From an uncultured Granulosicoccus sp. (lineage in GTDB: Bacteria > Pseudomonadota > Gammaproteobacteria > Granulosicoccales > Granulosicoccaceae): 64,000 nt of DNA. Each line of letters begins with the position of its first letter. The stretch's first letter is position 1. The stretch covers positions 60,772 through 124,771 of the forward strand of contig CANMQI010000017.1 of assembly GCA_947499955.1 (NCBI GenBank). The letters run 5' to 3'. The position numbers were made by a program, and so were the translations under genes. Shown piece by piece: positions 36,021 to 45,377 of this stretch. The notes under the pieces were generated by a model that worked only from the letters and a program-made list of their open reading frames with translations, searched no databases and was not told the origin of the DNA.

Positions 36021-36677
36021 CTAACTGGCGTAGGAAAGATCCGGCAGCTGAGCGCGGGACTTCTTCTGATAGGTCTGCAGGAAGGATCCATCGATGGCCT
36101 GTTCCGGGTGAGCGGCCCGGAGCCTGTCGAGCATCGTTGCCAGCACCACCGTTGTCACCCGCGCATCATCGAGGGCACGATGACTTCGGCCGGTGTCGAT
36201 ATCCAGTACGCGCGCAATCTCTCCCAGTCGATGACTGGTGAAGGACTGGAAGACACGACGTGCCAGCATCAGGGTACAGACAAAATCACGCTGACACTCG
36301 ATGCCCAGTTCCACTGAAAGCTCGCGCCGCCAGAACTTTCTGTCGAAGCTGGCATTGTGCGCTACCAGCTGTGCATCGCCGACGAAAGCCAGGGCCTGCT
36401 CGAAGACGTCGCAAGCCTCTGGCGCCCCAATCATCATGTCATTGGAGATGCCGGTCAATTGTGTAATGAAAGCCGGTATTCGCATGCCGGGATTGATCAG
36501 TGATGCAAAGGTGTCGACTTCATGACCATCCCGGAACAGCGAAATGCCGATCTCGATGGCGCGATCACCCTGATGCGGATTCAGTCCGGTGGTCTCGAAA
36601 TCCACCACGGCATAGGTAGTGGCATCGCATGCCAGCTCGACGGCCGTCGCCGCCGGAGATGTGGATAAGCTGTTCAT
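36021..36677 (-). CDS. DnaQ-like DEDDh 3'-5' exonuclease
   Basis: 218 residues with the three exonuclease motifs: VVDFETTGLNP (Exo I, Asp-Glu), HNASFDRKFW (Exo II) and HRALDDARVT (Exo III, DEDDh His). It resembles the stand-alone PolC/epsilon-type proofreading nucleases (ExoX, KapD-like) rather than the replisome subunit itself, since it lacks an obvious clamp motif. Acts on DNA or RNA ends in the cytoplasm. Confidence 0.87.
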   Translation of the reverse strand: MNSLSTSPAATAVELACDATTYAVVDFETTGLNPHQGDRAIEIGISLFRDGHEVDTFASLINPGMRIPAFITQLTGISNDMMIGAPEACDVFEQALAFVGDAQLVAHNASFDRKFWRRELSVELGIECQRDFVCTLMLARRVFQSFTSHRLGEIARVLDIDTGRSHRALDDARVTTVVLATMLDRLRAAHPEQAIDGSFLQTYQKKSRAQLPDLSYAS

Positions 36678-36818
36678 GGATGCGCAGACAGGACAGATGA
36701 AACCATGAGGTCACGGATAACGAGCTGGAGTGTCGCCCATTATCCCGTGCTGGCGCGGAAACGGCAATCAGAGCTTACACATCGCCGGCAACACTCACGC
36801 CTTGCAGATCAAAACCTC

Positions 36819-37523
36819 TTACTTGACACTGGCCTGCTGCTGCTCCGGCGCAATCTCGAACAGTGGATCGATGAAGTTTCCGCCGTGAATCAGTTCGTAG
36901 TGCAGATGCGGGCCACTGGAACGTCCAGTGCTACCGACATTTCCGATCATCTCCCCCCTCTTGACGATAGTCCCGACAGCCTGTCCCTCGACGAAGGCCT
37001 GCATATGCGCATAGGCAGTATAGAACCCGTTTTCGTGCTCGATCTTGACGTAATTACCGTAGCTCCGGCTCTTGTAATGCTTGACGATCACCCCGTCTCC
37101 TGCCGCGTAGACTGGTGTTCCTGCAGGCGCTGCGTAGTCGATACCCTTGTGTTTTTTCGGGATCGGCATGCCTGTGGGGCTGAACCGGTAGCCGTGGCCC
37201 GATGTCAGCCGCCCTTCAGCCACCGGCTTTTTCAACAAGGTGTGGGGCACCTCGTTCTGCGGGAACTGACTGACCACCAGCGCCGCTCTGCTGTTCGGTT
37301 CACTACTGGAGCCTGAGCCCCTTTTGGTCAATTTCCCGATACCGCCCTGAATGCCGGTCGATACCTTCTGCATGGTTCCCTGAATGGACTCCGAAGTTGG
37401 CATGGAGGCACACCCCGACACTACCGCACCGACGAACAGCGTCACCATCAACCGGTAATGACGGGATCCCCTGGACTGGAAAGGCGAGTTTTCGTCAGCC
37501 ACCTGCGTCACACTCGTTGTCAT
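36819..37523 (-). CDS. M23 peptidoglycan endopeptidase lipoprotein
   Basis: 234 residues. A lipobox VSGC follows a hydrophobic segment near residue 38. The LytM/M23 domain has the zinc ligands in HKGIDYAAP and HLHYEL plus the intervening YAHM. It cleaves or, with EnvC/NlpD-like function, regulates cleavage of peptide cross-links. A strong GGAGAAGGAAGG ribosome site precedes ATG 37523. First of several envelope-related genes in this stretch. Confidence 0.88.
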   Translation of the reverse strand: MTTSVTQVADENSPFQSRGSRHYRLMVTLFVGAVVSGCASMPTSESIQGTMQKVSTGIQGGIGKLTKRGSGSSSEPNSRAALVVSQFPQNEVPHTLLKKPVAEGRLTSGHGYRFSPTGMPIPKKHKGIDYAAPAGTPVYAAGDGVIVKHYKSRSYGNYVKIEHENGFYTAYAHMQAFVEGQAVGTIVKRGEMIGNVGSTGRSSGPHLHYELIHGGNFIDPLFEIAPEQQQASVK

Positions 37524-37731
37524 CCTTCCTTCTCCTTGCTGTAGTTACTGATCCGGCACCCGACCTCGAAAGGGACGCTCCAGTTCTGCTTCACGAATGC
37601 CACCGATCGGGTGACATGAGCAGAAGCCAGACAGATCATGCTTGCGAAAAAACAGACTAGACGAAGAGGCCTTCGATACGTAGATAGGGTTTCTTACCAT
37701 ACCAATGAAAACGCGTGAATGTCATCACACA

Positions 37732-38484
37732 TCAATCAGTGAAGAATCGGGGCAGCGAAGAACAGAACTGTTTCATGTGAAATCGAGCATGAGCGGGCTC
37801 ATAACGCAGGTGCGGCGCCTCCGGACAGGCAATGCGCGCCAGGCAGCCGAGCTGATGACAAGCCGCTTGCTCATGCTCACGCAGATAGGCGGCGCAGACA
37901 GCCACATCGTAGCCGGCACCACTGAACGCCTTGACGGGACAGACCTGCAGGCAGGGAGTGTCTGCACAGCTATCACAGGCATGACGCACCGGCACCGGAA
38001 CCGGCGAAAGGCCCGTCTGTGGAAACAGCTTCTGCGCGCCTGTATGGCCCCTTGCAGGCAAGGCAATGGCAAATCGATAGGCATGCCACAGCCCATGATC
38101 GGGGTGCATGAGGATACCCAACGGTGAAGGATGCAGGCTCTCTGCCCGCTGCGCCCATTGTCCGAAGGGGTGCCAGGGTGGACCGTCGAAGGGGAACATG
38201 GCGCTACCACCCAGATGCCGGGCCATCGCCTCCCCCACGCGGGCACTCCAGCGATCCAGCGGATCGGCCTTGCCATCGGCGTATTCCGTCGAATGGGAAA
38301 AGCGCTCCCAGATGCCGGAACCCACCTGGCCAAACAACAGCAAGACCCTTGCCGCTTGCCCGGGCTGGCACTCTGGAACCGCGTCGCTCTCCCGAATGTC
38401 GAAGCCTCCACGAAGCACCAGTCCGTGCTCGGCAGCCAGTGCCTGGATGTCATCCATATCGATGTCTGCAGAATTCATGTTCAA
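37732..38484 (-). CDS. 4Fe-4S ferredoxin-like protein
   Basis: 250 residues. The C-terminal third has cysteine clusters CDSCADTPCLQVCPVKAF and CHQLGCLARIACPEA, consistent with one or two FeS clusters; the N-terminal part (LLLFGQVGSGIWERF, then HPFGQWAQRAESLHPSPLGILMHPDHGLWHAYRFAI in part) resembles QueG-like/4Fe-4S proteins of unknown function. No partner oxidoreductase is adjacent. ATG 38478 is an alternative start. Confidence 0.78.
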   Translation of the reverse strand: MNMNSADIDMDDIQALAAEHGLVLRGGFDIRESDAVPECQPGQAARVLLLFGQVGSGIWERFSHSTEYADGKADPLDRWSARVGEAMARHLGGSAMFPFDGPPWHPFGQWAQRAESLHPSPLGILMHPDHGLWHAYRFAIALPARGHTGAQKLFPQTGLSPVPVPVRHACDSCADTPCLQVCPVKAFSGAGYDVAVCAAYLREHEQAACHQLGCLARIACPEAPHLRYEPAHARFHMKQFCSSLPRFFTD

Positions 38485-38586
38485 CCTTCCTTCACACCGC
38501 GTGGCGCCGTGCTTGTGCTCTGCCTCATGGCGATAGACTACTATTCATGATCACGCTTCGAAAGTGCTTATGCTCCGCTGCCACCC

Positions 38587-39357
38587 ATGACTCGACACTC
38601 AACCGACCAACACGGCCGTATCGGCCGGGCCGTTGTTCCTGTGCTTGCAGAACCGGCGCCTGGCGCCATGTGCACCAGTGAAGGCCTGTATGGCGAAGCC
38701 GTTCAGATACTGGCAGACGAGGGTAGCTGGTGTCACATCAGGCTGCTCAAGGATGGCTATGAGGGATTCGTACAGACAGAGCAACTTGATACGGACCAGG
38801 CTGCACAGATCAAGGCCACCCACCGTGTCTGCCAGCGCAGTACCCTGCTGTTTGCCGAACCGGACATGAAAAGCCAACTCCGACACCGAATTCCCTTTGG
38901 TGCAGAAGTGTCCCTGACGGTTGAGGCGGACACCCCCTTCAGCCGCACAGCCTGTGGATATTATCTGTGGTCAGCTCATTGCCTGCCTCTGTCCGAGAAC
39001 CATCCGGCAAGCCCGCTGGAGTTGGCTCACAGTGTCTTTCTCGGCAGCCCCTATCTCTGGGGTGGGCGCAGCCCGGAAGGCATTGACTGTTCCGGTCTGG
39101 TGCAGGCTCTGGCACGGTCGCAAGGCCTGGCCATTCCACGTGACAGCGGTGACCAGGAAGCATTTCTGAGTAACAACGTCAGTGCCGACGATTGTCAGGC
39201 TCAGGATCTCGCCTACTGGCCCGGACACACGGGCATTCTGGTCTCACCCACCGAACTATTGCATGCCACCGCCCATTCACTGTGCTGTGTCATCGAGCCC
39301 TTGCAGGCCGTCATTGATCGAGCCGGCCCCATGAGTTCAGTGAAACGACTCTTCTGA
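38587..39357 (+). CDS. NlpC/P60-family peptidase with SH3-like domains
   Basis: 256 residues. Two bacterial SH3-like segments (about 15-70 and 75-130) precede an NlpC/P60 domain with catalytic Cys in GIDCSGLVQAL and His in WPGHTGILV. The layout matches cytoplasmic/periplasmic gamma-D-Glu-diamino-acid peptidases of the YkfC type, which trim peptidoglycan peptides. No signal peptide is visible, which favours recycling of imported muropeptides. Convergent with the GH84-like gene, 7 bp apart. Confidence 0.85.
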   Translation: MTRHSTDQHGRIGRAVVPVLAEPAPGAMCTSEGLYGEAVQILADEGSWCHIRLLKDGYEGFVQTEQLDTDQAAQIKATHRVCQRSTLLFAEPDMKSQLRHRIPFGAEVSLTVEADTPFSRTACGYYLWSAHCLPLSENHPASPLELAHSVFLGSPYLWGGRSPEGIDCSGLVQALARSQGLAIPRDSGDQEAFLSNNVSADDCQAQDLAYWPGHTGILVSPTELLHATAHSLCCVIEPLQAVIDRAGPMSSVKRLF

Positions 39358-39364
39358 ACCTGCC

Positions 39365-40501
39365 TCAGCTCGATTCACCAGCCCCCAGACGCATGGCCAG
39401 CGGCGCCGACTGTGTCTTGCGTATCCGTAGCGTCGACATCTTGCCCTGCTGAATCAGCAGGTCGAGCTTCAGCCCGAAGATGAAGGGATACCATTCGCGT
39501 GACAGAGGTGTTTTCCAGCGCCAGAGACAGGTTTCGATCGCAGCCATCGCGGCGGCATCCGGCGGTGCCGGTGGCACAAACGCCTCACCATTGAAGACCG
39601 GATGCGCAAGATAATCTGCCACCGCCTGAAACTCCTCCGGCACACCGTGACGCGCCATCACCTCTGCCCAGACCGCATCGGCATCGCCGCCTCGCGCCTG
39701 AGTCGAGGCCATCATGTCCAGCAACAGGCAGTCGGTGTGCAACAGACCGGTCGGGTTCAGCAGGCAGGCCGTCACCTTGTCGCGACCACGCCAGGCACCC
39801 ACGAACAGGCGCTGTGGACAATAATCGTTGGCGTACAGGTTGTCCCACAAGACCAGTGAATGCGCACTGCGCGGCGCCACCTGGTGAATGTCGAGACAGT
39901 CCGCTTCACGAGTGACGATGTCGCGCCCGCAATACAGCACGCTCTGTGAATCGTACAGGGTGCCCAGAAAGTCCGGCAGGTAGTCCGGTGCCGATGCAGC
40001 CAGTTCGTTGGCGTAGATTCTCGGCGTGACCCACAGGCTCTGGCCCAGTTCGTCGGCCAGTTCATTGGCCAGACGGGCATGCGCCATCCCCTCGGAGCTC
40101 ATGCCGCCACTGCGTTGGTGAAAGTCCTCGTCGATATCGTCCATCAGCAAGGACAGGCAATCGGCTCCGTCGGCCAGCAGCTGCCGGCATTTGTCGAGCA
40201 GCAGCTGGCGATCCGGCCCACCCAGCAGGTCCTTGAAGTCGAAATCCAGACCCGGTGCGACACCCGCCACCACGCGAACCCCCTGCTCTCTGGCAGCTTC
40301 GCAGAACAACGTAAACTCTCGCCGCCATTGACTGTCATACGGTTCGCGCCAGTTCAGGCGGTGCCGGGCATCTTCTTTGGGCGCGTAGTAATAGGTGTTC
40401 TGTGCGTTACGTGCCAGCGTGTCCAGTAACACACGCCGCTCCTGCCAGGTGGGGAGTCGCCCGTAGTAGCCTTCCGCATAGCCCTGCACTGCCTGAATCA
40501 T
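39365..40501 (-). CDS. Cytoplasmic GH84-like beta-N-acetylglucosaminidase (O-GlcNAcase-type)
   Basis: 378 residues without a signal peptide. The catalytic core of the NAGidase family is clear: VQGYAEGYYGRLPTWQER, NTYYYAPKEDARHRLNWR, the catalytic Asp pair Asp121-Asp122 in LLMDDIDEDF, and LWDNLYANDY with RLFVGAWRGR, which closely follows human OGA. The family removes GlcNAc by substrate-assisted catalysis. The AmpG-like permease gene is divergent from it and an NlpC/P60 gene is convergent, so a cell-wall sugar substrate is a fair guess. Confidence 0.88.
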   Translation of the reverse strand: MIQAVQGYAEGYYGRLPTWQERRVLLDTLARNAQNTYYYAPKEDARHRLNWREPYDSQWRREFTLFCEAAREQGVRVVAGVAPGLDFDFKDLLGGPDRQLLLDKCRQLLADGADCLSLLMDDIDEDFHQRSGGMSSEGMAHARLANELADELGQSLWVTPRIYANELAASAPDYLPDFLGTLYDSQSVLYCGRDIVTREADCLDIHQVAPRSAHSLVLWDNLYANDYCPQRLFVGAWRGRDKVTACLLNPTGLLHTDCLLLDMMASTQARGGDADAVWAEVMARHGVPEEFQAVADYLAHPVFNGEAFVPPAPPDAAAMAAIETCLWRWKTPLSREWYPFIFGLKLDLLIQQGKMSTLRIRKTQSAPLAMRLGAGESS

Positions 40502-40595
40502 CCGTCCGAACCGTTTGCCATCAAGTCTTGCCAGAGTAGCCGAGGCTGGTATCTGAGGCTATAGTCAGTCAGGCAATTCAACCGGTCGGACCCTC

Positions 40596-42035
40596 ATGAG
40601 TGACACAGCCAGCGCGGAACGAGCATCCCTTGACGTTTACGCCGACAAGCGCATGCTGAGAATTCTCCTGCTGGGAGCAATGAGCGGTTTTCCCTGGGTA
40701 TTGATCGGCAGCGCCCTGTCACTGTGGCTGAAGGAAGAAGGGCTGAGCCGCAGCACCATCGGCTTTGCCTCGCTCATCTTCGGGGTGTACAGCATCAACT
40801 TCCTGTGGGCCCCCCTGATCGACCGCATACGCGTCCCGTTCCTGACCGAGCGTGTCGGTCAGCGCAAGGCCTGGATCCTGTGTCTGCAGAGCATCATCGT
40901 GGCCGCCATGCTGTTGTGGGGCAATCTGAACCCCACGGACCATCTGGCTCTGATCATTGCCATCGGCCTGGCAATCGCCATCAGCTCCGCCTCGCAGGAC
41001 ATCACCATCGATGCCTTGCGGATCGAACAGATCGGGCGCTCGGAAACCGGCGCCATGGCAGCTGGTGCCGCGGTTGCGGTGGTGGGCTGGTGGACCGGCT
41101 ACAAGCTGGGTGGCTTCCTTGCCTTGATGATCGCTGAGGCGCTGCAGCAGCGCGGCTTCGACAACTACTGGCAGATCACCTTCCAGGCCCTGGCGGTGCT
41201 GGTGCTGATCATGAACGCCTTGCTGCTGCTGATTCCCGAAGCCTCGTGGCGAGAACGACAGGCTGCCCAGCGCCGGGACCAGGCCACCTTCGGTTCGGCC
41301 ATCGGCGGCAGTGAAAGCGGGCCTGTTGCCTGGCTGGTAAGCACCATCGTGGCACCGTTTGCCAGCTTCTTTCGCAACAACGGCCTGAAGGTGGCTCTCG
41401 CCATCCTCGGCTTCATCTTTCTGTTCAAGATCGGCGAGGCCTTCGTCGGCAAGATGTCCATCATCTTCTACAAGGAGGTCGGGTTTTCCAAATCCGATAT
41501 CGCCATCTATTCCAAGGGTCTGGGCTGGGTCGTCACCGTGGTTTTCACGCTCATCGGTGGCTGGTTTGCCGTGCGTCAGGGAATCGTCAGAGCGCTGCTG
41601 CTGGCCGGCATCGCCATGGCTGCCACCAACCTGATGTTCTCCTTCATGGCCTGGAGTCAGGAGCCCTCCGAGCTGCTGTTTGCCGCCGCCGTCCTGGTGG
41701 ATGATGTCACCGCCTCCATCGCCACGGTCATCTTCGTTACCTTCATTTCCCTGCTGGTGGACCGCACCTACACGGCGACGCAGTATGCCCTGCTCGCCTC
41801 CCTCGGCACGACGGGTCGAACACTGCTGGCCGCCACCTCTGGCTGGATGGTGGACTCGCTCGATGGCGACTGGGGACTGTTCTTCATCATCACCGCCCTC
41901 ATGGTCATACCGTCGCTGGTGCTGCTATGGTTCATCCGCGATCGCTTCAACGCCATCGAACAGGCCAGTGATGCGAACAACGGCAGTGACGATGACATCA
42001 ACAGAGGCGCCAAACTTGTAGTCAAGATGAACTAG
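40596..42035 (+). CDS. ampG: AmpG-like MFS permease
   Basis: 479 residues with about 12-14 membrane helices. N-terminal GAMSGFPWVLIGSALSLWLKEEGLSRSTIG and ASQDITIDALRIEQI match AmpG, which imports GlcNAc-anhydroMurNAc peptides for recycling. A longer paralogue length is normal for non-enteric AmpG. Its last 4 bp overlap the convergent murI gene. Confidence 0.87.
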   Translation: MSDTASAERASLDVYADKRMLRILLLGAMSGFPWVLIGSALSLWLKEEGLSRSTIGFASLIFGVYSINFLWAPLIDRIRVPFLTERVGQRKAWILCLQSIIVAAMLLWGNLNPTDHLALIIAIGLAIAISSASQDITIDALRIEQIGRSETGAMAAGAAVAVVGWWTGYKLGGFLALMIAEALQQRGFDNYWQITFQALAVLVLIMNALLLLIPEASWRERQAAQRRDQATFGSAIGGSESGPVAWLVSTIVAPFASFFRNNGLKVALAILGFIFLFKIGEAFVGKMSIIFYKEVGFSKSDIAIYSKGLGWVVTVVFTLIGGWFAVRQGIVRALLLAGIAMAATNLMFSFMAWSQEPSELLFAAAVLVDDVTASIATVIFVTFISLLVDRTYTATQYALLASLGTTGRTLLAATSGWMVDSLDGDWGLFFIITALMVIPSLVLLWFIRDRFNAIEQASDANNGSDDDINRGAKLVVKMN

Positions 42036-42877
42036 ACAGGCGTCTTTCCCTGTTCCGCCGATGAACCGCCCTGAGCAAGCGATGGAAAGCTCTGAGACTG
42101 CAGTTGCAAGCCCAGACCGACGAGAAGGCGGACAATGGTTGAAGGCGGAGAGCCCGAGGTCATGATGGCAATGTCATGGGTCGGGTTCGCAGTATCAGGT
42201 ACCAGCGCCTCTCTGGCCAGTACTGTCCTGGCTTGACGCGCCACGGCTTCTGCCGGGTCCAGCCAGTCCACTGGCCAGGGGGCAAGCTTGCGCATCTCGT
42301 TCACCAGAAACGGATAGTGCGTACAGCCCAGCGTGATGATGTCCGTACGCCTGCCATCCCTTTCAACGAAACACGGGGCAATCTCCGCGCGCAGCAGCTC
42401 CGTGTCTATCGGCAAACCCTGCATGTGTTCTTCCGCCAGACGTGCCAGACGTGTGGCACCCACCATGGTGACCTGTCGGTGGCTGGCAAACTGCTTCACC
42501 AGCTCCTGTGTATAGGGGCGCTGAATGGTTCCAGGCGTGGCCAGCACAGTGATCAGACCGGATGCCGTGCGCTCCGCTGCGGGTTTGATGGCAGGCACGA
42601 TACCCACGAACGGCAGTGTAAAGCGTTCACGCAGGGCCGGCATGATGAGCGTCGAGGCGGTATTGCAGGCAACGATGGCCAGTTGCGGCTGGTACTGCTC
42701 GATGAGGGTTTCAAACAGGCCGACCATGCGGCGGGTCAAGGCCTCACCGTCCCAGTCACCATAGGGAAATCCCGCATCATCACCGACATACACGAACCGG
42801 TGATCGTGCATCAGCATCCGCGCTTCGCGCAACACGGACAAACCCCCGATGCCGGAGTCGAACACGAGAATGGTCAT
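42032..42877 (-). CDS. murI: Glutamate racemase
   Basis: 281 residues from ATG 42877 (MTILVFDSGIGGLSV); the open frame begins 18 codons earlier but without family similarity. The two catalytic cysteines are in VACNTAST (Cys71) and LGCTHYPFL. Supplies D-glutamate for peptidoglycan. Follows the FkbM methyltransferase by 13 bp on the same strand. Confidence 0.93.
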   Translation of the reverse strand: MTILVFDSGIGGLSVLREARMLMHDHRFVYVGDDAGFPYGDWDGEALTRRMVGLFETLIEQYQPQLAIVACNTASTLIMPALRERFTLPFVGIVPAIKPAAERTASGLITVLATPGTIQRPYTQELVKQFASHRQVTMVGATRLARLAEEHMQGLPIDTELLRAEIAPCFVERDGRRTDIITLGCTHYPFLVNEMRKLAPWPVDWLDPAEAVARQARTVLAREALVPDTANPTHDIAIMTSGSPPSTIVRLLVGLGLQLQSQSFPSLAQGGSSAEQGKTPV

Positions 42878-42890
42878 GGGCGGGCCTGGC

Positions 42891-43781
42891 TCAAGCGAGC
42901 AATTGCTGACTGTATCGAGCAGGTACGGCAATGAGCATGGAATGGTTCTTCACGGGCACCTGATCATCGAAGACGATGCGGTGCTGGACACCACTGACGT
43001 ATTCGCGGATATCCAGCAGCTTCGACAAGGCCCTGACACTCGTGGCACTGCCCTTCTGGTGCCAGCAGAAGCGATAGCCCAGCTCGCTCAGAAAACTCAG
43101 CGACTCGGTTGTCCCGTCATGAAACTCTTTCGCATGTTGTTCGAACACAATGATGGGTTGATGCCTGGCAATGAGTTCGCCGGCTCCTCGCAGCACATTG
43201 ATTTCAAAGCCTTCCACGTCGATCTTGATCATCTCGATGGCATCGATATCGGCCGTTGCCCTGTCCAGGGTTTCTATCTGCACGGGTATCTGCCGATCCT
43301 CGGCGCCGGCTTTCCTGACAATCGATGAGGCCCCCATGTTCATGGAGTCCTCTACCAGCATCAGCGTGCCCGGCTCATCACCCAGGCCCTGGTTGACGAT
43401 GCCGATGTTATCCACCAGCTCGGTGTTGAACGCCAGCAGCCGGTAGGTGGACGGGTTCGGTTCGAACGCCAGCACGTGCTTGAAGTAGCGTGAAAAATAC
43501 AAGGAGTGGTTACCGATATTGGCTCCCGCGTCGATCACGGTAGCGCCGGCAAAGGTATGGCCAAGCGGCTTGAGAAAATCGAACAGGACCGTCAACTCCT
43601 GGATTTCATACACGCCGTACTGGTTGATCTGTATACCCACATGCTCATTGGCAAAGATAGCCATGCGAGCGCCTCGCACCTGCCGGTTCTGTGCCGCTCG
43701 CCTGTCCAGATACTTCACCATTTTTCGGTCAATGACCGACTTGAGCTTGTTGGCGGTCGTCAGGTGATGGAGAGTCTTCAT
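42891..43781 (-). CDS. FkbM-family methyltransferase
   Basis: 296 residues. The SAM-binding motif GATVIDAGANIGNHSLYFSR in part, VLAFEPNPSTYRLL and the FkbM signature DAIEMIKIDVEGFEINVLRGA are present. These enzymes O-methylate sugars or polyketides. A GGAGC ribosome site precedes ATG 43781. No glycan cluster is next to it, so the substrate is open. Confidence 0.87.
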   Translation of the reverse strand: MKTLHHLTTANKLKSVIDRKMVKYLDRRAAQNRQVRGARMAIFANEHVGIQINQYGVYEIQELTVLFDFLKPLGHTFAGATVIDAGANIGNHSLYFSRYFKHVLAFEPNPSTYRLLAFNTELVDNIGIVNQGLGDEPGTLMLVEDSMNMGASSIVRKAGAEDRQIPVQIETLDRATADIDAIEMIKIDVEGFEINVLRGAGELIARHQPIIVFEQHAKEFHDGTTESLSFLSELGYRFCWHQKGSATSVRALSKLLDIREYVSGVQHRIVFDDQVPVKNHSMLIAVPARYSQQLLA

Positions 43782-43989
43782 AAGCTCCTGTCGCCGGGCA
43801 GGCGATAGTCTGGACAGACTTCCGGTCTCGGCAAGGGCTTGCGTGAAATACTCGGAAATCCTGAAGCTCCGATTCTATCGCAACTGCAGAGCCAGCCGCA
43901 GATCCTGGCTGTCAGGGACAGCAAACCGCCATTGAAATCAGGTAGTCATCACCCTTGCAGTATCGACAAGTCAGGACAAGGCGCCGCAA

Positions 43990-45012
43990 TCAACCGCCGA
44001 TAAACGACATCTCGACCTTGGGACGAAGATGAATGACGGAGGTCTGGGTGCGCGTTTCGGAATAACGATCGGCTCGTACGGACCACAGTTTCTGCAGCTT
44101 TTCGCGCACGGTGTCGGTATCGCCTTCACGCAATGAGGGGCGAAGATCGTGACCACCGGAGGCAAACAGACAGGTATAGATGCTACCCGTAGCGCTCAGA
44201 CGGGCCCGGCTGCAATCACCGCAGAAGGGCTCCGACACGGAAGAAATGATACCGATCTCGCCACCACCGTCCTGATACTCCCAGCGCTTGGCCACTTCAC
44301 CGCGATAATTGGCTTCGGCGGGTCGGATAGGCATTTCGGCATTGATGATCTCGGCTATCTCGCCACTGGTGGTCACATGCGACAAGTCCCAGGCGTTGCT
44401 GTTGCCGACATCCATGAATTCGATGAATCGCAGTATCTGGCCGGTACCGTGAAAGAATCGCGCCATGGGCAGAATGGAGTGATCGTTCAGGCCTTTCTTG
44501 ACAACCATATTGATCTTGATGGAGTCAAAATCGACCTGGGCGGCATTCTCGATACCATCGAGCACCGTCTGCACGGTGACATCGACGTCATTGACACGCA
44601 TGAAGGTTTCATCGTCCATGGCGTCGAGACTGACATTCAGACGCTGCAGACCAGCATCACGCAGGCTGCGGGCCCGGGCTCGCGTCAACAGGGAGGCATT
44701 GGTGGTCATGCTGACATCCTGTATGCCGGGCACGTTACGCACCTGAGTGATCAGCGTTTCCAGATCGCGCCGCACCAGCGGCTCACCACCCGTAAGGCGT
44801 ATCTTGGTCACGCCCAACTCGGCGGCGGCCTGTACGACCTTCTCGATTTCCTCGAAACTCAGCAACTCGGAGCGCGGCAGGAAACGATAGTCCTTGTCGA
44901 AGGTCTCCTTTGGCATGCAGTACACGCAGCGGAAGTTGCAGCGGTCGGTAACCGACACGCGCAGATCGCGCAGGGGCCTGTTGAACCGGTCGCTTATCTG
45001 AACACTACTCAC
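43990..45012 (-). CDS. moaA: GTP 3',8-cyclase
   Basis: Radical-SAM enzyme making the first pterin intermediate of molybdo/tungstopterin. 340 residues. The SAM cluster Cys25, Cys29, Cys32 are in TDRCNFRCVYCMP; the C-terminal substrate cluster is FCGDCSRARLSATGSIYTC; the chain ends in the functional Gly-Gly (SFIGG). Last gene of the aldehyde oxidoreductase operon, which suggests a copy dedicated to tungstopterin supply. Confidence 0.95.
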   Translation of the reverse strand: MSSVQISDRFNRPLRDLRVSVTDRCNFRCVYCMPKETFDKDYRFLPRSELLSFEEIEKVVQAAAELGVTKIRLTGGEPLVRRDLETLITQVRNVPGIQDVSMTTNASLLTRARARSLRDAGLQRLNVSLDAMDDETFMRVNDVDVTVQTVLDGIENAAQVDFDSIKINMVVKKGLNDHSILPMARFFHGTGQILRFIEFMDVGNSNAWDLSHVTTSGEIAEIINAEMPIRPAEANYRGEVAKRWEYQDGGGEIGIISSVSEPFCGDCSRARLSATGSIYTCLFASGGHDLRPSLREGDTDTVREKLQKLWSVRADRYSETRTQTSVIHLRPKVEMSFIGG

Positions 45013-45047
45013 TTTCTTGAAACCATGGTTGTCCTTCCGCGGGGCTC

Positions 45048-45377
45048 TCAGCCACCACCTCTCTGGAAATGCAGATCGAAGTGGGCCTTGAACACCTGCT
45101 GTTGTTCTTCCGTTACGCCATCAAAGGTAAATGAGACCACTGAATAGGGCAACCTCATCAGAGCGATGCGACGCTCCAGCGTGGGTCCGATCGTGATCTC
45201 CAGCTTCCCATTATCCACATTTGCCAACACGGTGTTGCCTTCAACCGAATAAGGGTGTTTCCCCATCGCCCGAGGCAGCAATCGCCAGAAATCTGCATGA
45301 GTCAGGCCCATTTCCCGACTATAGGCGATTTGCGGCATTGAACCGGCGTTTCCGCTATCGGTTTGTGAACTCGACAC
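45048..45377 (-). CDS. Small conserved-looking protein of the aor operon
   Basis: 109 residues, no signal peptide. I recognise no domain. It begins at GTG 45377, immediately after the MoaD-like stop, and its ribosome site (GGGAGG) lies in the codons for the MoaD Gly-Gly end, so the two are translated together. It ends RGGG. Probably an accessory factor for cofactor handling or enzyme assembly; that is inference from position only. Confidence 0.7.
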   Translation of the reverse strand: MSSSQTDSGNAGSMPQIAYSREMGLTHADFWRLLPRAMGKHPYSVEGNTVLANVDNGKLEITIGPTLERRIALMRLPYSVVSFTFDGVTEEQQQVFKAHFDLHFQRGGG

